Shown: positions 23,613 to 31,410, counted from the first letter of the stretch. The stretch is DNA of 35,497 nucleotides from an uncultured Ruminococcus sp. (GCA_937926145.1 CALANW010000144.1:1-35497), one strand, 5' to 3'. A program made the numbers and translations. Notes: generated by a model not told the origin, from the letters alone.

Positions 23613-24995
23613 ATGATTCATAAATACAAGCTTAACGGATATAATATAGTTCTTGACGTAAACAGCGGCGGCGTTCACCTCGTGGACGAGCTCACTTACG
23701 ATATGCTCGATAATGTCGAGCCTCCTTTCGAGGACAAGTGTCCCGAGAGAGTCAAGGAAAAACTTTCGCGCTTCTACTCCCCCGAAGATATCGAGTCCTG
23801 CTATCAGGAGGTCGTTGAGCTTTACAAGAATGAAGTGCTTTTCTCCGAGGATACATACGAGAAATTCGCTAAATATTCCGTTCCTGCTCCGATAAAGGCA
23901 ATGTGCCTGCTCGTTGAACAGGACTGCAACCTCCGCTGCGAATACTGCTTTGCTTCGCAGGGCGACTACGGCACGGGCTGCAGAATGCACATGGATTTTG
24001 AAACGGGCAAAAAGGCGCTCGACTTCCTTCTTGAAAAGTCGGTCGGCAGAGAAAACCTCGAAGTTGACTTCTTCGGCGGCGAACCGCTCATGAACTGGAA
24101 CGTTGTAAAGCAGCTCGTTGAATACGGCCGTTCCAAGGAAAAGGAATACAACAAGAACTTCCGCTTCACCGTTACAACAAACGGTATGCTCCTCGATGCG
24201 GACAAGATCGACTTTATCAACAAGGAAATGAGCAACGTTGTTCTCTCCGTTGACGGACGAAAGGAAGTCAATGACCGTATGAGAAAGCGCATCGACGGCA
24301 CGGGCAGCTATGACCGCTTTATGCCGAAGTACAAAGAGCTTGTTGAAAAGAGAAATCACCAGAACTACTACGTTCGCGGAACTTTCACAAAGTATAATCT
24401 CGACTTCTCGAACGATGTTTACAGCCTTTTCAACGAGGGCTTCGACCAGATCTCCGTTGAGCCGTGCGTAAGCGACCCGAAAGAGCCTTACTCTATCACA
24501 CAGAGCGACCTCCCGAGAGTTTTCTCCGAGTATGAGAAGCTCGCGCAGATGCTTCTTATCAATGACAAGCAGGGCAAGCACTTCAACTTCTTCCACTTTA
24601 TGCTCGACCTCGACCAGGGACCCTGCGCTATCAAGCGTTTAAGAGGCTGCAGCAGCGGCAACGAGTATGTGGCTGTCACTCCCGAGGGCGACATTTACCC
24701 CTGCCACCAGTTCGTCGGCGTTGAAGATATGAAGATGGGCAACATCAACGAGGGTACATTCAACGAAGAGCTGAAAAAGGAATTTGCAGGCGCGCACATT
24801 TACTCCAAGGAAGACTGCAAGAAGTGCTGGGCAAGATTCTACTGCAGCGGCGGCTGTAACGCAAACAACTTCATTTACAACGGCGACATTCATCAGGCGC
24901 ACAAGATCTCCTGCGAGATCGAAAAGAAGCGTCTTGAATGTGCTATCATGATGAAAGCAGCAAAGGCTGCGGAAGAACAGGGCATTGAATTATAA
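23613..24995 (+). CDS. scfB: SCIFF thioether-forming radical SAM maturase
   Basis: This 460-aa radical SAM/SPASM enzyme has an N-terminal peptide-recognition (RRE-like) region at about 1-90. The radical SAM cluster motif is C105xxxC109xxC112 (EQDCNLRCEYCFA). The SPASM domain in the last third shows CAIKRLRGC, DIYPCHQF and CKKCWARFYCSGGCN, for two auxiliary Fe-S clusters. It uses S-adenosylmethionine to form Cys-Thr thioether bonds in SCIFF. Start ATG 23613 follows AAAGG. Its stop codon lies inside a type-A repeat. Confidence 0.96.
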   Translation: MIHKYKLNGYNIVLDVNSGGVHLVDELTYDMLDNVEPPFEDKCPERVKEKLSRFYSPEDIESCYQEVVELYKNEVLFSEDTYEKFAKYSVPAPIKAMCLLVEQDCNLRCEYCFASQGDYGTGCRMHMDFETGKKALDFLLEKSVGRENLEVDFFGGEPLMNWNVVKQLVEYGRSKEKEYNKNFRFTVTTNGMLLDADKIDFINKEMSNVVLSVDGRKEVNDRMRKRIDGTGSYDRFMPKYKELVEKRNHQNYYVRGTFTKYNLDFSNDVYSLFNEGFDQISVEPCVSDPKEPYSITQSDLPRVFSEYEKLAQMLLINDKQGKHFNFFHFMLDLDQGPCAIKRLRGCSSGNEYVAVTPEGDIYPCHQFVGVEDMKMGNINEGTFNEELKKEFAGAHIYSKEDCKKCWARFYCSGGCNANNFIYNGDIHQAHKISCEIEKKRLECAIMMKAAKAAEEQGIEL

Positions 24996-25150
24996 TTCGG
25001 AATTAGGAATGCGGAATTATCTAATGCGTAATTCGTAATGCGTAATGCGTAATTAAGCTTCGCTATTTCGATAGATATTTATAAAAGGTGCTGTCACGTT
25101 TTTTGTGACAGCACCTTTTTTATTTATGCTATTAATTACGCATTGAATTA
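24992..25150. repeat. Type-A repeats at the scfB/nitroreductase 3' ends
   Basis: Inward-facing attcgg/gcgtaat-type repeats run from 24992 over the scfB stop to about 25056. A single reverse-oriented unit at 25131-25150 covers the last codons of the convergent nitroreductase gene. A bidirectional terminator lies between. Confidence 0.65.
25083..25119. terminator. Bidirectional terminator, scfB / nitroreductase
   Basis: A perfect 15-bp stem (25083-25097 with 25105-25119; arms AAAAGGTGCTGTCAC) with a 7-nt loop and T-runs outward on both strands. Confidence 0.92.
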
Positions 25151-25659
25151 AATGCCATTCTCTCCTCGAATGGTATTTTTTTCGGAGCGACAGGCTCTGA
25201 TTCCGATATGCCTATCGGGAGGAAGCAGACAAGCTCATACTCATCGGGGACATTCAGTATCTTCGCCATTTTCCCTGCTATATCGTCCGTATCGGTAATA
25301 TGACCCTCTATCCAGCAGCTTTGGTAACCGAGTTCCACTGCGGCGAGGAGCATATTTTCTATTGCGGCGGAATAGTCCTGCACGGAATAGCACTTATCTC
25401 GATAAGCAAAAATGCGTCTTGTAAGGACACATATCATCGCAGGCGCTGTTTCGCCGACGGGCGGGTCAATAACAGCATGGAGCTTTGACATGACCTCGGG
25501 GTCATCAACGGCGATAAGGCTCGTTGTCTGCTTATTACAGCCCGAGGGTGCGGCAAGTCCTGCTTTCATGATTGTGATAAGGTCGGTTCTCGGAACGGGT
25601 GTCGGCTTGAATTTTCCGCGGTAGCTGTGTCTTTTATTGATAATTTCTATTGCTGTCAT
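25132..25659 (-). CDS. Nitroreductase-family protein
   Basis: This 175-aa FMN-dependent nitroreductase-fold protein has the N-terminal INKRHSYRGKFKPTPVP (the typical RRSxRxF region) and LAAPSGCNKQTTSLIAV (APS motif). YSAAIENMLLAAVELGYQSCW precedes a C-terminal VCFLPIGISESEPVAPKK. It probably uses NAD(P)H to reduce an unknown substrate. Start ATG 25659 follows GGAG and lies 26 nt inside the end of the TfoX-N gene, so the two are translated together. The C-terminal residues NSMRN and the stop are encoded by a dispersed repeat unit. Confidence 0.9.
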   Translation of the reverse strand: MTAIEIINKRHSYRGKFKPTPVPRTDLITIMKAGLAAPSGCNKQTTSLIAVDDPEVMSKLHAVIDPPVGETAPAMICVLTRRIFAYRDKCYSVQDYSAAIENMLLAAVELGYQSCWIEGHITDTDDIAGKMAKILNVPDEYELVCFLPIGISESEPVAPKKIPFEERMAFNSMRN

Positions 25660-25978
25660 TTTTTACTCTCCTTTTCTTCGGCTCGGGAAGTTCGGGATAA
25701 ATTTCCTCAAAAAGCTTTTGCAGGAATGCTTTATCGTCGATCTCTTCGCACAATATCATATCCTTTGCGCCGTCATACGGCGGTTCGTGCGGTGCGTTCG
25801 GCATAAGTTTTTCTGCGCTTTTGGTCGGCTTTATCAGCAGGCGGTCGTCGCAGACATAGGCGACGATCTTTCCTTTATAATAGATGATATACTCCCCCAT
25901 CATCTGCTTATAGGTGATATTTTCGAGGTTTGAAAGCTGTTCGAGGACATATTCGAGAAATTCTTTCCGTGACGGCAC
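25634..25978 (-). CDS. TfoX N-terminal domain protein
   Basis: This 114-aa single-domain protein has the TfoX-N fold: YKQMMGEYIIYYKGKIVAYVCDD, then LLIKPTKSAEKL. Stand-alone TfoX-N proteins are common in Clostridia and have no settled function; the competence role belongs to longer proteobacterial TfoX. The frame opens at ATG 25999, but AGGGGGAG lies inside that extension 6 nt before GTG 25978, so GTG is preferred. It overlaps the nitroreductase start. Confidence 0.82.
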   Translation of the reverse strand: MPSRKEFLEYVLEQLSNLENITYKQMMGEYIIYYKGKIVAYVCDDRLLIKPTKSAEKLMPNAPHEPPYDGAKDMILCEEIDDKAFLQKLFEEIYPELPEPKKRRVKNDSNRNYQ

Positions 25979-26010
25979 TGCATACTCCCCCTTTTTCATT
26001 GTTTATTTGT

Positions 26011-26039
26011 ATTGTATCACAGATTCACGGAAAATTCAA
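26011..26039 (-). promoter_or_regulatory. Promoter of TfoX-nitroreductase operon
   Basis: Minus strand: TTGAAT (26034-26039), 17-bp spacer, TACAAT (26011-26016), with TGA ahead of the -10. Confidence 0.75.
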
Positions 26040-26069
26040 GCTTTTTCTCGGGCAAATGCGCTAAACCGC

Positions 26070-26098
26070 TTGCAATATTCGCTTTAGTATGGTATAAT
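26070..26098 (+). promoter_or_regulatory. Promoter of purB
   Basis: TTGCAA (26070-26075), 17-bp spacer, TATAAT (26093-26098) with TGG extended -10, 45 bp before the start. No purine riboswitch is seen. Confidence 0.78.
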
Positions 26099-26143
26099 TG
26101 AAATATGATTTTCGTTTATATTATGAATTAGGAGTTGTTTTTG

Positions 26144-27577
26144 ATGTCTTTTGATAGCTATGAATCCCCTTTCTGCACCCGATATGCGAGCAAGGAAATG
26201 CAGTATATCTTTTCCGCAGATAAAAAATTCACCACCTGGAGAAAGCTTTGGGTCGCTCTTGCAAGAGCTGAAATGAAGCTTGGACTTCCCGTTACTCAGG
26301 AACAGGTGGACGAACTTGAAGCAAACGTTGACAACATTGACTATGCTGTTGCCGCTGAGAGAGAAAAGCTCGTTCGTCACGATGTTATGGCTCACGTTTA
26401 CACCTACGGTCTTGCCTGCCCCAAGGCTAAGGGAATCATTCACCTCGGTGCTACTTCCTGCTACGTTGGCGACAACACCGACATCATCATTATGCGTGAT
26501 GCACTCAAAGTTGTAAAGAGAAAGCTTATCAACGTTCTCGGTCAGCTTTCCGAATTCGCAATGGAATACAAGGATATGCCTGCACTTGCTTACACTCATC
26601 TCCAGCCTGCACAGCTCACAACTGTCGGCAAGCGCGCTACTCTTTGGATGAATGAGCTTCTTATGGATCTCAACGAGATCGACTACAGAATTGAAAACCT
26701 TGCACTCCTCGGCTCAAAGGGCACAACGGGAACTCAGGCTTCATTTATGGAGCTTTTCGAGGGCGACACGGACAAGGTAAAGAAGCTTGAAGAGCTTATC
26801 GCAGAAGAAATGGGATTTGACAAGGTCGTTCCCGTATCGGGTCAGACCTATTCGAGAAAGATAGATTCACAGATCGTTGCGACACTCAGCGGTATCGCAC
26901 AGTCGGCAATGAAGTTCGCTAACGATATGCGTATCCTCCAGAACTTCAAGGAAATGGAAGAACCGTTCGAGAAGAACCAGATCGGCTCGTCCGCAATGCC
27001 TTACAAGAGAAATCCTATGCGCTGCGAGCGTATCACTGCTCTTGCACGTTACGTTATGATCGACTCGCTCAACCCTGCATTCACCGCAGGCACACAGTGG
27101 TTCGAGAGAACGCTTGACGACTCGGCTAACAAGAGAATCTCCGTTGCGGAGGGCTTCCTCGCGATCGATGCTATCCTCAATATCCTTATCAATGTTACAT
27201 CGGGAATCGTTGTATATCCAAAGGTTATCCGTGCAAGAATTATGAAGGAGCTTCCGTTTATGGCTTCCGAGAACATTATGATGGACGCTGTAAAGAGAGG
27301 CGGCGACAGACAGGCTCTTCACGAGAAGATCCGTACCTACGCAATGGAGGCAGGCAAGCAGGTCAAGGAATTCGGACTTGAAAATGACCTCATAGAGAGA
27401 ATTCTCGCTGACCCTGATTTCAAGACTTCGAGAGAAGAAATTGAAGCTATTCTCCAGCCTGAACACTTCACGGGCAGAAGCGCACAGCAGACCGAGGAAT
27501 TCGTAAACGGACTTATCAAGCCTATCCTTGAAGCAAACAAGGACATTATGGGTGAAAAGGCAGAACTTACGGTTTAA
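26144..27577 (+). CDS. purB: Adenylosuccinate lyase
   Basis: This 477-aa fumarase/aspartase-superfamily enzyme acts twice in purine synthesis: SAICAR to AICAR plus fumarate, and adenylosuccinate to AMP plus fumarate. The superfamily signature GSSAMPYKRNP lies near residue 281. ALAYTHLQPAQLTTVGKR (catalytic His region) and SKGTTGTQASF are also clear. Start ATG 26144 is 9 nt after AGGAG; the frame opens three codons earlier. The gene is alone, away from other pur genes. Its stop codon TAA is the first part of a type-A repeat. Confidence 0.97.
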   Translation: MSFDSYESPFCTRYASKEMQYIFSADKKFTTWRKLWVALARAEMKLGLPVTQEQVDELEANVDNIDYAVAAEREKLVRHDVMAHVYTYGLACPKAKGIIHLGATSCYVGDNTDIIIMRDALKVVKRKLINVLGQLSEFAMEYKDMPALAYTHLQPAQLTTVGKRATLWMNELLMDLNEIDYRIENLALLGSKGTTGTQASFMELFEGDTDKVKKLEELIAEEMGFDKVVPVSGQTYSRKIDSQIVATLSGIAQSAMKFANDMRILQNFKEMEEPFEKNQIGSSAMPYKRNPMRCERITALARYVMIDSLNPAFTAGTQWFERTLDDSANKRISVAEGFLAIDAILNILINVTSGIVVYPKVIRARIMKELPFMASENIMMDAVKRGGDRQALHEKIRTYAMEAGKQVKEFGLENDLIERILADPDFKTSREEIEAILQPEHFTGRSAQQTEEFVNGLIKPILEANKDIMGEKAELTV

Positions 27578-27920
27578 TGCGTAATTCGTAATGCGTAATT
27601 ATTTTTGTTCCGCGAGTTCATATTGAACACCTTAATGGACGGTTTGCCCGTCCCGAATCGCGGCAGCGATCTTCGGCACACAAAATACGTTAATAATAAA
27701 AACAAGCCTGTTTTCAAAGGATTCCCTTGAAAACAGGCTTGTTCGTTTATTTCATAAACGCCTTGCGGCGCGGGACGGGAAACCCGTCCCCTACAATTTT
27801 ACACGCGTTTTGCGCAATAAATTTGTGCATCAAACGGGCGGATATAGAATCCGCCCCTACGGAATTCAGGTTTTCACAACAACAAATATGCGAAACAAAA
27901 TAATTACGCATTACGCATTA
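27574..27920. repeat. Repeat cluster between convergent purB and DUF1934 genes
   Basis: There is no gene in the 333-bp gap. Inward-facing type-A repeats at 27574-27600 and 27901-27920 overlap the 3' ends of both genes. Between them are a type-C remnant (about 27636-27656), a bidirectional terminator (27701-27744), a full type-C palindrome (27771-27794) and a type-B palindrome (27835-27862). Confidence 0.68.
27701..27744. terminator. Bidirectional terminator, purB / DUF1934
   Basis: A 17-bp perfect stem, 27701-27717 with 27728-27744 (arms AACAAGCCTGTTTTCAA), extended inward by AGG/CCT. Its GCCTGTTTTCAA core resembles the stem of the polA/MATE terminator (CCCTGTTTTCAAA). Confidence 0.87.
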
Positions 27921-28339
27921 GTCATTATCTCAATATAGACCTCGTTGTCCGAAACATAGCTTGAATTGATATCGACCGTATATTTCAGATAAAGGTCGCC
28001 GCCGTCTGCGGTGAGGTTGTTGACTATTGACTGAGTATAGATCCCGATAGTCATATCGCCGTATGGTGTGCCGTAATGGCAATGGTGCTTTTTATCCTTT
28101 TCGATGATAAGGTTCGTGCCCGCTTCGCCGCTTCGCACTATTGAGGCGCTTTCGTTGCCGAACGCGGTTATTTCCGTTCTTGCGCCCTCAAAACCCGTTG
28201 CTTCGGTTTCGTCGTAGGCGATTTTAAAGCCGCCGCCCTTTACTGTTGAAAAGGTCGCGCCCGTTATAAGCTCGGTTTCGTTTCTTTCCCTATCTATCTG
28301 CTGAACGCCTTTCAGCGTTATTGTAACGTCTTTTTTCAT
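27911..28339 (-). CDS. DUF1934 (YwiB-like) beta-barrel protein
   Basis: This 142-aa protein of the DUF1934/YwiB family has a calycin-like beta-barrel fold: MKKDVTITLKGVQ, TGATFSTVKGGGFKIAYDET, GTPYGDMTIGIYTQ and DGGDLYLKYTVDIN. Function is unknown. The frame is open to 28468, but AGAGGTC places the start at ATG 28339. It follows murI by 56 bp in the same direction. Its last codons and stop (ACT AAT GCG TAA) lie in a type-A repeat. Confidence 0.85.
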   Translation of the reverse strand: MKKDVTITLKGVQQIDRERNETELITGATFSTVKGGGFKIAYDETEATGFEGARTEITAFGNESASIVRSGEAGTNLIIEKDKKHHCHYGTPYGDMTIGIYTQSIVNNLTADGGDLYLKYTVDINSSYVSDNEVYIEIMTNA

Positions 28340-28395
28340 ATTTGACCTCTTAGAAAAAGCCGCCGATCGTTGCTTTGAGCATCGTCGGTTTCTTT

Positions 28396-29223
28396 TTATG
28401 CGAGCGAGATAAGTTCCTCTGTTTCGACTTTCTCGACATTTCCTTTTATCTTTTCTCCGAGGAAGCACTCGGCGTTATCCTTGAACATTTCGGTGCTGTC
28501 TGATGAATAGAACACCGTTTCGCCCTCGGTTTCGCGCTCGGCGAGCATATCGTGTCTTGTAAGATATGCGCAGGCGAACTTTGCGGCCTCGCTTCCTGCG
28601 GAGATGAGCTCTACATTTTCGCCCATATAGTCGGCAATAACGTCCTGCATTATCGGGTAATGCGTACAGCCGAGGATAAGCGTATCAACGCCCTCGCGTT
28701 TGAGCGGTTCGAGATACTGCTCTGCGACGAGCTGTGCGACCTTGTTTTTTCTGTCTGCAAAGCCGTTTTCGACAAGCGGCACGAACAGCGGACAAGCCGC
28801 GCCAACTACTGTGAGTGACGGTTTTATCGTGCGGATAGCCTTTGCATAAGCGCCCGATCTTATCGTTGCGGCTGTTCCGATAACGCCGATCTTTCCGTTT
28901 CTCGTTTTAGTGCAGGCGGTCTGCACCGTCGGCAGGAGAACCCCCGTGAACGGTATTCCATCGGCATCTTTTTTATCCATTCCCACGACAGATGAAACTG
29001 TACCGCAGGCGGCGATTATCATTTTGACATCGTGCTTTTTCATAAAGGCGATATCCTGCATCGCGTATTCCATTATAGCTTCACGGCTTCGCGAACCGTA
29101 AGGCAGGCGCGCTGTATCGCCGAAGTAGATGATGTTTTCGTTCGGCATAAGGCTGTGCAGTTCCTTATAGCAGGTAAGGCCGCCCATTCCCGAATCGAAA
29201 ACTCCGATCGCTGAATTATTCAT
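28396..29223 (-). CDS. murI: Glutamate racemase
   Basis: This 275-aa enzyme converts L- to D-glutamate for peptidoglycan. VFDSGMGG at 8-15 includes the conserved D10. The two catalytic cysteines are C73 (AACGT) and C186 (GCTHYP). The usual motif at the first site is ACNT; here Gly replaces Asn74. FGDTARLPYGSRS is also typical. Start ATG 29223 lies 22 bp after the ddl stop, so ddl-murI-DUF1934 form an operon. Confidence 0.94.
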   Translation of the reverse strand: MNNSAIGVFDSGMGGLTCYKELHSLMPNENIIYFGDTARLPYGSRSREAIMEYAMQDIAFMKKHDVKMIIAACGTVSSVVGMDKKDADGIPFTGVLLPTVQTACTKTRNGKIGVIGTAATIRSGAYAKAIRTIKPSLTVVGAACPLFVPLVENGFADRKNKVAQLVAEQYLEPLKREGVDTLILGCTHYPIMQDVIADYMGENVELISAGSEAAKFACAYLTRHDMLAERETEGETVFYSSDSTEMFKDNAECFLGEKIKGNVEKVETEELISLA

Positions 29224-29245
29224 TTAAAGCAACTCTCTTTGCAAA

Positions 29246-30304
29246 TTAGTTATCCATAGCCGACTCAATAAGTCTGTCGAGAAGCTCGGGCTGTGAGATA
29301 CCCATATTCTCCATAAGCTTCGGGTACATACTGATAGGTGTGAATCCGGGGAGGGTGTTTATCTCGTTGAGAATGACAGTTCCGTCCTTTTTAAGGAAGA
29401 AGTCTATTCTCGAAAGTCCCGAACAGCCGATAGTCTTAAACGCTTTGAGAGCCGTTTCGCGAATCTCGTTTTCGGACTCGGCAGGGATATCAGCAGGAAT
29501 GTTTATTCCCGATGTGCCTAAGATATATTTTGCGTCATAATCGTAGAAATCATTGCAGGAAATAATTTCGCCCACTCTTGAAGCGAATGGCTTATCTGTG
29601 CCGAAAACAGCACATTCAAGCTCTCTGCCCTCGATGAATTCTTCAACGATGACCTTTTTATCGTGTGAAAATGCGAGTTTTATCGCATCTTTGAGCTGCT
29701 CGAACGAGCCTGCCTTGTTTACGCCGACCGAAGAACCGCTGTTGCAAGGCTTGACGAAGAGCGGAAAATCGAGTTCGTTGATGATATTTTCGCAAATTTC
29801 ATCGAGTTGACCGAGGTCAGACTGGCGGACAACGGCGTGTCTTGCCATGTGGATCCCTGCGGCTTCGAGGATAGTGTGCGTAACGGCTTTATCCATACAA
29901 TCGGCAGAGGCAACGACCTTACAGCCGACATAAGGTATTCCCGAAAGCTCGAGAAGTCCCTGAATACAGCCGTCCTCGCCGTGCTGACCGTGGAGCGCGG
30001 GGAAAACAACGTCTATTTTCGTTATCGAATATGTACCGTCAACGATCTTGACGATGCCTTTGTACATCGGGTCGGGAAGAATGACCGCAGGAACGCAGTC
30101 GGGGTTGGATTCCCAGTTGCCCGAAGTTATCATATTAACGTCGCCCGGGTAGAAGAGCCAGCGGCCTTTTTTCGTGATGCCGATAGGAATGACCTCATAT
30201 TTATCGGCAGGGATAGCATTTATAATGTTAGTCGCAGAGATCAGCGAAATATCGTGTTCATTTGAAACTCCGCCGAAGAGTACGGCAACTTTGATTCTGG
30301 ACAT
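29246..30304 (-). CDS. ddl: D-alanine--D-alanine ligase
   Basis: This 352-aa ATP-grasp ligase joins two D-alanines for the peptidoglycan pentapeptide. VAVLFGGVSNEHDISL and ALHGQHGEDGCIQG are the N-terminal signatures. KPCNSGSSVGV is the ATP-grasp loop, and EINTLPGFT carries the metal ligands. The omega-loop DFYDYDAKY has the Tyr typical of D-Ala-D-Ala enzymes, not the D-Lac or D-Ser variants of resistance genes. Start ATG 30304 follows AGGAGTGG. Confidence 0.96.
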   Translation of the reverse strand: MSRIKVAVLFGGVSNEHDISLISATNIINAIPADKYEVIPIGITKKGRWLFYPGDVNMITSGNWESNPDCVPAVILPDPMYKGIVKIVDGTYSITKIDVVFPALHGQHGEDGCIQGLLELSGIPYVGCKVVASADCMDKAVTHTILEAAGIHMARHAVVRQSDLGQLDEICENIINELDFPLFVKPCNSGSSVGVNKAGSFEQLKDAIKLAFSHDKKVIVEEFIEGRELECAVFGTDKPFASRVGEIISCNDFYDYDAKYILGTSGINIPADIPAESENEIRETALKAFKTIGCSGLSRIDFFLKKDGTVILNEINTLPGFTPISMYPKLMENMGISQPELLDRLIESAMDN

Positions 30305-30364
30305 TTTTTACCACTCCTATGGTTATTGTCACAAAGACGGCAAAAAGCCGCTTTTTGCACAAAT

Positions 30365-30394
30365 ATTATATCACATTTTTGGTGCTAAAGTCAA
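30365..30394 (-). promoter_or_regulatory. Promoter of ddl-murI operon
   Basis: Minus strand: TTGACT (30389-30394), 18-bp spacer, TATAAT (30365-30370), with TGA before the -10. A hairpin (GCAAAAAGC / GCTTTTTGC, about 30340-30358) follows in the leader. Confidence 0.78.
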
Positions 30395-30438
30395 GCATTT
30401 TTCAAACTTTGCGCTGATGTTTGGGCAAAATTTCCTTG

Positions 30439-30602
30439 TTATACTAATCTCTGATCGTTCTATAGACAAAGACGACAGATAAAATAAATCCAGCCAAGGA
30501 AGGCGACCGCAGTAAGGCTCGCCGCCTTTCAAGGGAGCTTGACGCAGAATGGATTTATTATAGCCGAGGATTTGTCTATAGGTTGATCAGAGATTAGTAT
30601 AA
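30439..30602. repeat. 164-bp nested inverted-repeat element
   Basis: Terminal inverted repeats are TTATACTAATCTCTGATC, three mismatched bases, then CTATAGACAAA (30439-30470 against 30571-30602). Inside are a second pair, AATAAATCCA / TGGATTTATT (30483-30492, 30550-30559), and a third, AAGGCGA / TCGCC..CTT, near the centre. It has no coding capacity. It fills most of the 301-bp gap 30305-30605 and starts 4 nt after the amidase stop. It looks like a miniature mobile element or large RNA hairpin and may terminate the amidase transcript. Confidence 0.75.
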
Positions 30603-30605
30603 ATA

Positions 30606-31343
30606 TTAAACGGAAATATAATCAGCCGCAGCATAGCCCGTCATACCGCCGTAGCTGACAACATACCAGTTGCCCGTCTGACCGAGGACTGTGACCTCCG
30701 CGCGGTTCGGAATAACGCCGACGACCCGAGCATTGGTGTTCGGCAGGCTTCTGATATTGAGGTTTGAGCCGTCCGTTGTGACCGTACCCGTCTGTGCAGG
30801 CACGGCTTCAACAAAAGGTATTCCGAAGTAGTCGCAAAGCGCTTGGACGAGGTTTCGTGCGATAGACTGGGTGTTCGATTTTATCCATTCCGCGTCCTCG
30901 GGGTTGTCATGATAACCAAGCTCGCAAAGCACCGCAACTGCGCGCGTCTGCGTGACTTCGCCGAGCGAGGTCGTGGGAAGCGTATTGACCTTTGAGGGGT
31001 TCGGATAGATATTTTTGAGGTTGTTGACGATGATATCCGCAAGCCGTTCGCTCTGTGCGGAATAGGGAGAGTAGTAGATATCGATGCCCGAAAGTATGCC
31101 TGCAAAGCGTCCACCGCCTGCGTTTGAATGGAGCGCAAGATGTACATCATAATAGCGTGAATTTGAGTCTGCGATAGCGCCGCGGACATCACGGTCGGGG
31201 TCGTTGCGGCTGTAGGTTATGCCCGAAGAGCGCAGGTAGGGTTCCATAGCGTCGGCGATGAGGTTCATCTGCTGCTCCTCGTTTCCGCCGTTTACATACT
31301 GATTCCACTGCTGCGTTGACGGGCTCAAAAATACACTTGGCAT
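30606..31343 (-). CDS. N-acetylmuramoyl-L-alanine amidase with SH3 domain
   Basis: This 245-aa Amidase_3-type zinc hydrolase (about 1-175) cuts between MurNAc and the stem peptide. It is followed by an SH3b cell-wall-binding domain (about 185-245, SNLNIRSLPNTNARVVGVIP). Visible are E22/E23 (NEEQQMN), H72 (HLALHSNAG) and the catalytic Glu E141 (CELGYHDN). The first zinc-ligand motif appears as FLSPSTQQWNQY, lacking the DaGHGG His, as in some phage and spore enzymes. There is no signal peptide or membrane segment. Start ATG 31343 follows AAGGAG. Export by holin or mother-cell lysis, or an unknown route, is implied. Confidence 0.88.
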   Translation of the reverse strand: MPSVFLSPSTQQWNQYVNGGNEEQQMNLIADAMEPYLRSSGITYSRNDPDRDVRGAIADSNSRYYDVHLALHSNAGGGRFAGILSGIDIYYSPYSAQSERLADIIVNNLKNIYPNPSKVNTLPTTSLGEVTQTRAVAVLCELGYHDNPEDAEWIKSNTQSIARNLVQALCDYFGIPFVEAVPAQTGTVTTDGSNLNIRSLPNTNARVVGVIPNRAEVTVLGQTGNWYVVSYGGMTGYAAADYISV

Positions 31344-31410
31344 AAAAAATATCTCCTTACATAGACTTGATAGCTTTGTTCAAGTTTATGCGGGGAGATG
31401 ATTTTTTATG

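Noticed and set aside
23565..24596. 343-codon minus-strand frame opposite the SCIFF maturase
   Set aside because: Shadow of the radical SAM gene, produced by codon bias.
29246..30304. Possible vancomycin-resistance ligase
   Set aside because: The omega loop (FYDYDAKY) is that of ordinary D-Ala-D-Ala ligases, and no vanH, vanX or vanRS genes are nearby.
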